From: Chrysochromulina tobinii
Taxonomy: Eukaryota > Haptophyta > Prymnesiales > Chrysochromulinaceae
Direction: 5' to 3'
Assembly: GCA_001275005.1 (NCBI GenBank)
Contig: JWZX01001216.1
Span: forward strand, 1 to 10,137
Length of the DNA: 10,137 nt
Positions 4,853 through 10,137 of the stretch are shown one piece after another. A program made the position numbers and the translations under genes. Position 1 is the first letter of the stretch, and the number at the start of each line of letters is the position of its first letter. Below the pieces are notes generated by a model that saw only the letters and a program-made list of their open reading frames with translations, did no database searches and had not been told where the DNA came from.

Positions 4853-7273
4853 ATGTCGTCCCGACGGTCATTCGACTCTCGCCCGCTCACTCGCAGCGCC
4901 GAGTCGCGCCGCGAACAATGTCGCGCGCTTCGCGCCGACATGCGTCGCTCGACCGTGTGGCGCAAATGCCTCGCCACCCTTTCGTCGCTATGCCTTCTTC
5001 AAGGACACACGCGACCCGTCGGCAAGAACGAGGCTTGGCTGGTACAGCACTTCCTCGTTCCCGGTCATATTTCAGCTTCATCGCCGGCTGCCCGAGCCGC
5101 AGACGTCGCGAGCCACTTCGCCGAAGCCTTCAAGATGACCCACCCACGCCAGCGCATGGAAGCGGACCTCGATCCAGCTTGCAGGGCTACTATTGAGTGG
5201 CAGTGTTCTGCTCACTTGCGTGGTGACGACATTCGCGTTCTCCGGAACGCTCGCCTTTCGGCGATGGTACAATGCGCGCGTGACCTGGAAGGATGGTCGC
5301 GCGCCCTCGAGGGGCTTGCCCCTTCGTGGCTACAGGATTCCAAGCTCCCGCGACCTCATCACGCTCTCTTCGACCTCGTATCCGAGGTATGCCAGCTACC
5401 CGACGCCGACCTGGTCGACGACCTGGTTTGTGGCGCCCCGGCCGTTGGCGTATGCCCAGACTCTGGGGCTTTTCGCCGCGATTGGCAGCCGAGCGCGGTG
5501 TCCATCGACGACCTTGACCACGCCGCATGGCACGATGAGGTCCACAGGCAGCTCTCGCGCGCCGGGGCCGACCCCGCCCGCCGCGCCGAGCACGAGGCCT
5601 TGTGGGCGCGTACTGCCGAGGAGGTGGCGAACGGGTTTGCCTTTCCCCTCGGCGGTCGCAAGGACGCGGCTGTTTTCTTTGGTGGCGACGACCAATTTCG
5701 CGAAATGGTTCGTTTCGCAGTCAAGCAGAAGGGCAAGATCCGCCCTTGCGACAACGCCCGCGTCTCCTTACACAACCTCGCCACCACGCTCTTTGAGCGC
5801 CTTTCGCTTGAGTCGGCCGACTTTCCTGCTCGGGCTGCCTCCCTATACGCCGAGCTTTTAGGCGACACCGTCTTTGCCTTTCTCCTCGGCACGGAAGACA
5901 TTTCAGCGGCCTACCGCCGCATGCCGTGCGCGCATCCGTGGTTCACCGTCTTCGCACAGTGGGACCCGGGCGTCCCGGAAGTCAGAGAGCCCTCTGTCCA
6001 ATATTTCCGCCTTGAAGGATTCAACTTTGGCCTCAAATCAGCCGTCGTCGCTTTCAATCGCCTCGCCTTTTGTATTCAGCAATCGGCCTCGCGCCTGTTG
6101 GCACTTTGCTGCGCGTCGTACTTTGACGACTTTTGCGTTGCGGAACCTTCTTTTGCGAAGGGCGGCCAACAGATGCTTCGAGATTATGCGTCTCTCCTTC
6201 GCGTGCCCTTTGCGGGCGCCTTCTTGGGCGAACCAGGATCGAAGAGCGACGCACCGTCGCTTCGCAACACCTTCTTGGGCGTTCAGCACGATTTCTCTCG
6301 CTTTGCGCGTGAACGCATCTCCGAGGCGGGCATTGTGCCCGACCGTCTCGCTGAGCTGGCCAAGGACATCTCAGAGATTCTCGAGATGGGCTCCTTCTCT
6401 TCTACGGCGGGTCCTCTCAAGCTCGCAGGGAGGCTCTGGTTCACACTCTCGTGGGCGGTGGGCCGCTTTGGCAGAGCGGCGCTTCAGCCCCTGCACGCAG
6501 CCTCTCTGGGCTCTAGGTCGGAGGTCATCTCGGATGAACTTCGGCGAGCCTTGTCCTTCATACGAGACCTTCTCGTGGACCCTTCGTCGGGATTGCCTCG
6601 CCTTCGCCCGAGGAAGTTCCGCTACAAGCGTTCTCGCCTTCCGCCGGTCCTCGTCTGGTCTGACGCCCGGTGGGAAGCCTCGGACGAGCGCCCTGCGGGG
6701 ATGGGATTCGTAGTCTTCTTCCCAGAGACACCTGACCAAGCCCGGGCCGCCACCGACGCCATGGCCGGACGCCGCCCGCCTTGGCTGCTCGGCGCCGAGA
6801 CCCCTAGGGGTACGTGGCGCTACGCCGCGTATGACCCAGACTCATCGGTGTACGCCCACTGGCGCGCACGCGAGCAGTACATCGGCCAGCTTGAGTTGCT
6901 GGCCGCCGTCAGCGTATATTATTCGCTGCGTGACGACCTTCGCGGCCGCGAAGTCATCCACTTCACAGACAACGCTGGCGCTCTTGCCTGTCTGATCAAG
7001 AATTACTCGTCGGACATAGACTCCGCACGCCTCGTCCATACCTTCTGGGCCTTGGCGTCCTGCCTGGAGATCGATGTGTGGTTCGAGTTTGTATACTCCG
7101 AAGCCAACATCGCGGACTGGCCGTCTCGTGGAGAGTTGGCCTTCGCCAACGACCTCGAGGCTCTCGCTTGCGAGATGCGAGTTCCCCCTTCGGACTCATG
7201 GGGAGCGGTCGAGGCCGTTCAGCCTACGGGCGACCCTCCCGCCCCTCCCCGAAAGAAAGTGAGACGCCGTTGA
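4853..7273 (+). CDS. DIRS-type reverse transcriptase-RNase H polyprotein
   Basis: This 806-residue enzyme copies the element's RNA into DNA. The start is ATG 4853, with A at -3. Residues 1-240 are an N-terminal extension without a recognised domain. RT palm and fingers cover about 250-480: KIRPCDN (295-301), the first catalytic aspartate D349 in TEDISAAYR, FGLKSA (392-397), and the catalytic box YFDD (423-426). A thumb/connection region follows, with LKLAGRLWF and GRFGRAALQPL. RNase H covers about 598-760, with the four acidic residues D604 (VWSDARWE), E681 (GQLELLAAV), D706 (FTDNAGALA) and D755 (ANIADWPSRG). The C-terminus is basic (PRKKVRRR), possibly a nuclear import signal. All catalytic residues I looked for are present and there is no frameshift. 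No protease or methyltransferase domain is seen. Its 3' end is followed by a 184-bp UTR and the second 128-bp repeat. Confidence 0.95.
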   Translation: MSSRRSFDSRPLTRSAESRREQCRALRADMRRSTVWRKCLATLSSLCLLQGHTRPVGKNEAWLVQHFLVPGHISASSPAARAADVASHFAEAFKMTHPRQRMEADLDPACRATIEWQCSAHLRGDDIRVLRNARLSAMVQCARDLEGWSRALEGLAPSWLQDSKLPRPHHALFDLVSEVCQLPDADLVDDLVCGAPAVGVCPDSGAFRRDWQPSAVSIDDLDHAAWHDEVHRQLSRAGADPARRAEHEALWARTAEEVANGFAFPLGGRKDAAVFFGGDDQFREMVRFAVKQKGKIRPCDNARVSLHNLATTLFERLSLESADFPARAASLYAELLGDTVFAFLLGTEDISAAYRRMPCAHPWFTVFAQWDPGVPEVREPSVQYFRLEGFNFGLKSAVVAFNRLAFCIQQSASRLLALCCASYFDDFCVAEPSFAKGGQQMLRDYASLLRVPFAGAFLGEPGSKSDAPSLRNTFLGVQHDFSRFARERISEAGIVPDRLAELAKDISEILEMGSFSSTAGPLKLAGRLWFTLSWAVGRFGRAALQPLHAASLGSRSEVISDELRRALSFIRDLLVDPSSGLPRLRPRKFRYKRSRLPPVLVWSDARWEASDERPAGMGFVVFFPETPDQARAATDAMAGRRPPWLLGAETPRGTWRYAAYDPDSSVYAHWRAREQYIGQLELLAAVSVYYSLRDDLRGREVIHFTDNAGALACLIKNYSSDIDSARLVHTFWALASCLEIDVWFEFVYSEANIADWPSRGELAFANDLEALACEMRVPPSDSWGAVEAVQPTGDPPAPPRKKVRRR

Positions 7274-7457
7274 TCGCGTTTATATTCCTTTCTTATAGTA
7301 TGGTACCCATTCGGCAACCATGCGGTACCACGTGGGCAACCTGCGCGGGAGTCCGTGCTTGCGAGGCCGGTCGGCTAGTCGAGCTTGCCCGATGGGCCTG
7401 CTCCTACCCGATGTCGGTACCGCATAGGTTCTCCGGTGTAGGCCGCCCGGTACCTAC
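7274..7457 (+). other. RT 3' untranslated region with four GGTACC sites
   Basis: No gene. GGTACC occurs at 7302, 7324, 7416 and 7449, and I found no other copy in the window. The first two form the arms of a hairpin: GGTACCCAT (7302-7310) pairs with ATGCGGTACC (7320-7329) with one bulged C. The second and third form a perfect 10-bp inverted repeat (ATGCGGTACC 7320-7329, GGTACCGCAT 7416-7425). GGCAACC is repeated at 7313 and 7335, and CCCGATG at 7388 and 7407. The region leads directly into the 128-bp repeat. Confidence 0.6.
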
Positions 7458-7585
7458 GGGCTTAGTCCCGTTGGCCTACCTTATCTTTTACCATTGACTC
7501 TGTCACTGGTCAGGCCCATCACCTACTTCAACGAGATATCACGAGATATGCTATACACGGTTAACGGGCGACCACAAAGTTAGTT
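7458..7585 (+). repeat. 128-bp direct repeat, copy 2 (probable right end of the element)
   Basis: Perfect copy of 2308-2435, displaced by 5150 bp. The sequence after it is unrelated to that after copy 1, and a host-like gene begins within 13 bp, so this is the best candidate for the element's 3' terminus. Full identity implies that the copies were made from one template or homogenised recently. Confidence 0.95.
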
Positions 7586-7597
7586 TCCTACTGACTT

Positions 7598-9079
7598 ATG
7601 CGCAAGCACGTCGGCGTCCTCGGCGGAGGCTTCGTGGGATGCAGCTCCGCTTTGCACCTGCTTGACCAAGGTGTCAAAGTCACGCTGCTGGACTCGACGC
7701 GCCCAGGCTCTCGAGCGGCGGCATCTTATGGAAACGCCGGCGTGCTCGCCAACTACGCAACGTCGCCCATCCAGAATCCGGCCTTGCCCTTTCGCCTTCC
7801 TGGGATGCTGAGCCGACACGACGGGCCGGTGGCCTTTGCGCGGCCCTTGGGTGCACTGGCACGCTGGGCCGTACAGCCGGCAACACTCAGATGGCTCGGC
7901 TGCTTCCTTTCCAATTGTAGGCCTTCCAAGGTGGCTGCCACACAGCAGGCGTTGGCTGCGCTGCTGCGCTCGGCCGAGTCGGGCTGGCAGGTTCCGTTTG
8001 CGTCGCTCACAGCCGAAGAGCGCACGCGGGCCTTTGGCGGCAGCGGGCCAACGAAGCTCGGCGCGTGTTTACTCTTTGAGTCACTCGACGCGGCGAAGGC
8101 CGATTTGGCGAGGCGGGAGGCGCATGGCGTTCGTGGCGCAACGCTCAACGCGGCGGGTCTGCTGGAACTTGAGCCCGCGTTCGAGCGAGCAGCGGCAGAG
8201 GGCCGCGTGCTCACTGGCAACTATTTTCCCGATGCGTGGCATCTGGCGTCGCCGGGCGCGCTGGTAACAGCGCTAGCGGCGGCGGTTGCTCGTGCCCCCT
8301 TAGGTCGCGTTCTCTCCGGGACACACGCTGTCGAGATTATCCCCGAGACGCGCGCTCCCAAGAGCGCGAGTGCAGCCGGCGGTGGTGCTGGCGATGGTGG
8401 CGGCGGTGGTGCTGGCGATGGTGGCGGCAGCTCAGCCCAAATCGGAGTGCACGTGCGCCAAGAAGGCCGAGGGGACACAGTACTGCGATTCGACGAGGTC
8501 GTCGTGGCGTGCGGCGCTCATAGCAAAGGCCTCGCGGCCTCGGTAGGGGATGACCTGCCATTGGACACGGAGAGAGGATACCACCTGACGTATCAATGGA
8601 GTGGTGGAGTTGCGATTCCGCCTCCTCCGAACCTGAGCCTACGCCGCCCGGTCGGCCACACCAAATTGGGCATCTTGCTCACGCCGATGTTCTGCCCGGA
8701 ATCGGGCGCGCCCCAGATCCGATGCGCAGGCACAGTCGAGCTCGGAGGCTTCGATGCGCCCGCCAATTCCGCCCGCCTCGACGCGATCGCCCAATTTGCC
8801 GAAACTCTCTTTCCGCCACTGCGCGATCCGGAGAGCGGATGGCGCCGAGTTGGGCAGCCCCTCGGCGACTGGCTGGGCTTCCGCCCGACGCTGCCCGACT
8901 CGCTGCCCGTCATCGGCCGGTCGAGCGCGTGCCCGCAGGTCGTGTACGCGTTCGGCCACCAGCATCTGGGCTGGACGCTCGGCGGTGTAACCGGTTCGAT
9001 GGTAGCGCAGCTGGTATGTGGAGAGGTATCTGTGGAGCCCAGCCTCTCGCCGTTCGCGCCGGGGCGTAGCTTCCTATGA
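7598..9079 (+). CDS. FAD-dependent D-amino-acid dehydrogenase-like oxidoreductase (DadA family)
   Basis: This is a 493-residue flavoprotein that probably oxidises a D-amino acid or related secondary amine (such as D-hydroxyproline) to the imino acid, passing electrons to FAD. The Rossmann motif GxGxxG lies at 9-14 (LGGGFVG), with D32 ending the second strand. ASYGNAGVL (42-50) is the flavin-contact motif typical of DadA relatives. VVVACGAHSKGLA marks the return of the FAD domain, and the C-terminal GFRPTLPDSLPVIG (427-440) and GHQHLGWTLGG are classic. The start ATG is firm: a stop lies at 7592-7594 and the FAD motif begins at residue 9. The family is usually 410-430 residues; part of the excess is a Gly-rich insert (about 259-279). 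The substrate cannot be told from the sequence. The gene has no introns and lies 12 bp from the element end, in a poor initiation context. Confidence 0.88.
   Translation: MRKHVGVLGGGFVGCSSALHLLDQGVKVTLLDSTRPGSRAAASYGNAGVLANYATSPIQNPALPFRLPGMLSRHDGPVAFARPLGALARWAVQPATLRWLGCFLSNCRPSKVAATQQALAALLRSAESGWQVPFASLTAEERTRAFGGSGPTKLGACLLFESLDAAKADLARREAHGVRGATLNAAGLLELEPAFERAAAEGRVLTGNYFPDAWHLASPGALVTALAAAVARAPLGRVLSGTHAVEIIPETRAPKSASAAGGGAGDGGGGGAGDGGGSSAQIGVHVRQEGRGDTVLRFDEVVVACGAHSKGLAASVGDDLPLDTERGYHLTYQWSGGVAIPPPPNLSLRRPVGHTKLGILLTPMFCPESGAPQIRCAGTVELGGFDAPANSARLDAIAQFAETLFPPLRDPESGWRRVGQPLGDWLGFRPTLPDSLPVIGRSSACPQVVYAFGHQHLGWTLGGVTGSMVAQLVCGEVSVEPSLSPFAPGRSFL
8378..8425 (+). repeat. Perfect tandem 24-bp repeat inside the flavoprotein gene
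   Basis: Positions 8378-8401 and 8402-8425 are identical 24-mers, each encoding GGGAGDGG. They add a flexible glycine-rich loop between two strands just before VLRFDEVVVACGAH. The in-frame unit suggests slippage-driven growth tolerated in a surface loop. Confidence 0.95.
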
Positions 9080-9235
9080 AATTCAAGGCGCTCAGACCCG
9101 CGGCCTCGCCCTCGCGGGCCGTGCGCCGTGCGTTAGTTTTAAAGGAAAGACCGAAAGCTATTTCGAGTCCCACATAGGTTTCATACACATTTCCTCCTCC
9201 TCCTCCTCCTCCTCAATTCCTCTCCTCCTCCTCAT
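9080..9235. other. Intergenic spacer between convergent genes, with a TCC microsatellite
   Basis: The 3' ends of the flavoprotein (+) and PPC gene (-) meet here. A (TCC)n run covers 9192-9214, nearly eight units, followed by a shorter interrupted tract to about 9234. No AATAAA is visible for either gene. Confidence 0.7.
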
Positions 9236-9636
9236 CTACGAGTCAGCTAATTGAATTTGGAGTTCCTGGTAGCCAGTGGCCGGGTCGAGCGTTCTGGTGA
9301 ACTCAAGCTCAGGCAGCTCGCCAAGCATGACTTCGGCAGTCGTGCGGATGTGGGCTGCGCCCTTGCAGTGACCACCGATGACGGAGCCGTCACGTCGGCT
9401 CAAACTACAATGAAGATGATGTGCGCGGTCTCGGCCTACGGTCCCAACCAGTGAGACAATCTCAAGCTCCTCCTCGTAGGTACAAATCTCCTGTGCTGCT
9501 GCCAAACGCAAGGTTGCACGTGACAGCGAGCCGACGCACGATACAATGCATGCGTCTGGCAATGATCTAGGATGCTCTCGACGAGATCGTCGCCGGGCAT
9601 GAGGCGCAACGCGTGCACGATCATCAACGATTTCAT
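9236..9636 (-). pseudogene. PPC/DUF296 domain protein with a -1 frameshift
   Basis: The small PPC (plant and prokaryote conserved, DUF296) domain is found alone in bacteria and after AT-hooks in plant AHL proteins; it forms trimers. Read on the minus strand from ATG 9636-9634, the first 29 residues (MKSLMIVHALRLMPGDDL and a helix ending DHCQTH) match the domain start. The rest continues in another frame from about 9556: ACIVSCVGSLSRATLRL, EEELEIVSLVGTVG, HHLHCSLSRRDGSVIGGH, IRTTAEVMLGEL, TGYQEL, ending at TAG 9238-9236. Joining needs a backward shift of one base near 9547-9556. The overlap is too short to hold an intron, so a one-base deletion or a sequencing error is likely. Total length would be about 134 residues, normal for a stand-alone PPC protein. 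The first frame is open upstream to about 9699, so a longer N-terminus is possible. Confidence 0.8.
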
Positions 9637-10137
9637 CGCCGCGGCATGGAGTGCGAGGATGAGAAGATTTAGCCTCCGCAAGCTGCTTCCCATAGCCACA
9701 AGTCTCCCGTGTTAGACGCACATGGGAGTTTCGTCATGGGTTCCCGCGATGTGTGCCATCTTACAGTACGTCACAAGTATCGTGTGTGTCGACTCAACTG
9801 ACCTTTTCTCAAGAATGGTGCGTCGCGATGCAGGTTCACAGCCAATGTTTAGAATATGGGCCCAGGGGGCGAGGGCTGGGGACCCGCTTTTCTTTTCGTC
9901 TCTCTTTACAAAAACTTGCACCCGGACCCGGTCAGCGGAAACCGCGGACGCCACCTACGGACGCCTCCCACGCAGCCGGGCGGGTCGGCGGCGGGCGCAG
10001 GCCTGCGGCGCACGCGCAGCTTCAGCCGCGCCGGCATCCGGTGCGAGGCAGCAGCCTCTGTGGGTTACGCACACGCACCAGGCGGGGAGGCGACGATGGC
10101 GGGGCGCGGCGCATGGAGACTAGATGGCGAGGCGCTG
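9637..10137. other. No supported gene
   Basis: Open frames here, including one of 133 codons on the plus strand (9722-10123), show no recognisable motif and turn into arginine/alanine-rich low complexity from about 9960 as GC content climbs. The part next to 9636 may hold the promoter and 5' leader of the PPC gene. An ATG at 10096 begins a frame open to the window edge, too short (14 codons) to judge. Confidence 0.5.

Larger units (their letters stand above)
1..7585. mobile_element. DIRS-order (YR-encoding) retrotransposon DNA, left end unresolved
   Basis: The stretch encodes a tyrosine recombinase, a Gag-like protein, a DUF4326 domain and a DIRS-type reverse transcriptase-RNase H, with two identical 128-bp direct repeats at 2308-2435 and 7458-7585. 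There is no DDE integrase, aspartic protease or LTR. RT, RNase H and YR together with short direct repeats define the DIRS order (DIRS, PAT, Ngaro, Kangaroo). The right boundary is placed at 7585, where the repeat stops 12 bp before a host-like gene. No left boundary is visible. The YR gene could belong to the same element, with the first repeat internal as in 'split direct repeat' PAT/Ngaro designs, or to an adjoining copy. Coding on both strands recalls Volvox Kangaroo, where YR is reversed, but here it is Gag-DUF4326 that is reversed. Confidence 0.75.

Noticed and set aside
4129-5196. Long plus-strand open frame (355 codons) across the gag start and divergent spacer.
   Set aside because: It is antisense to gag, then overlaps RT in another frame, with no motif and a biased Arg/Pro/Ser composition. 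A shadow of high-GC coding sequence.
1-7585. Bacterial mobile element or phage (suggested by the YR and DUF4326).
   Set aside because: The DIRS-type RT-RNase H and CCCH Gag are eukaryotic retrotransposon features, and no bacterial operon signals are present.
1-10137. CRISPR array, tRNA or rRNA genes.
   Set aside because: No regularly spaced repeats and no cloverleaf or rRNA-like segments were recognised on reading.

Overview
This window looks like a GC-rich eukaryotic nuclear genome. A microalga such as a dinoflagellate, haptophyte or pelagophyte is my best guess, but the sequence does not settle it. The left three quarters (about 1-7585) is retrotransposon DNA of the DIRS order, which integrates with a tyrosine recombinase (YR) instead of a DDE integrase. 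The right quarter holds what looks like host DNA with two intron-less genes from families that are common in bacteria.

Region 1 (1-2307) carries a plus-strand YR gene. It is split by a frameshift at about 789-826 and lacks the second catalytic arginine at its expected place. Region 2 (2308-2435) is a 128-bp sequence repeated without a mismatch at 7458-7585. Region 3 lies between these two copies. On the minus strand it holds a Gag-like protein ending in a CCCH zinc knuckle (4653-3325), followed after a single in-frame UGA by a DUF4326 domain (to 2746). On the plus strand it holds a full-length reverse transcriptase-RNase H (4853-7273). The Gag and RT start codons face away from each other across a 199-bp spacer packed with short palindromes. 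Region 4 (7586-10137) holds a D-amino-acid-dehydrogenase-like flavoprotein gene (7598-9079), whose start codon is only 12 bp beyond the end of the repeat. Convergent with it is a PPC/DUF296 gene (9636-9236) broken by a -1 frameshift. The last 500 bp show no gene I can support.

The parts fit one mobile element: Gag packages RNA, RT-RNase H copies it, YR integrates the product, and the direct repeats serve the DIRS/PAT type of replication. The layout is unusual. Gag and DUF4326 are antisense to RT and YR, and YR lies outside the pair of identical repeats. The left end of the element is not resolved. It may lie left of the window, or two elements may be joined head to tail. The most interesting points are the Gag-UGA-DUF4326 reading frame and the bidirectional architecture.
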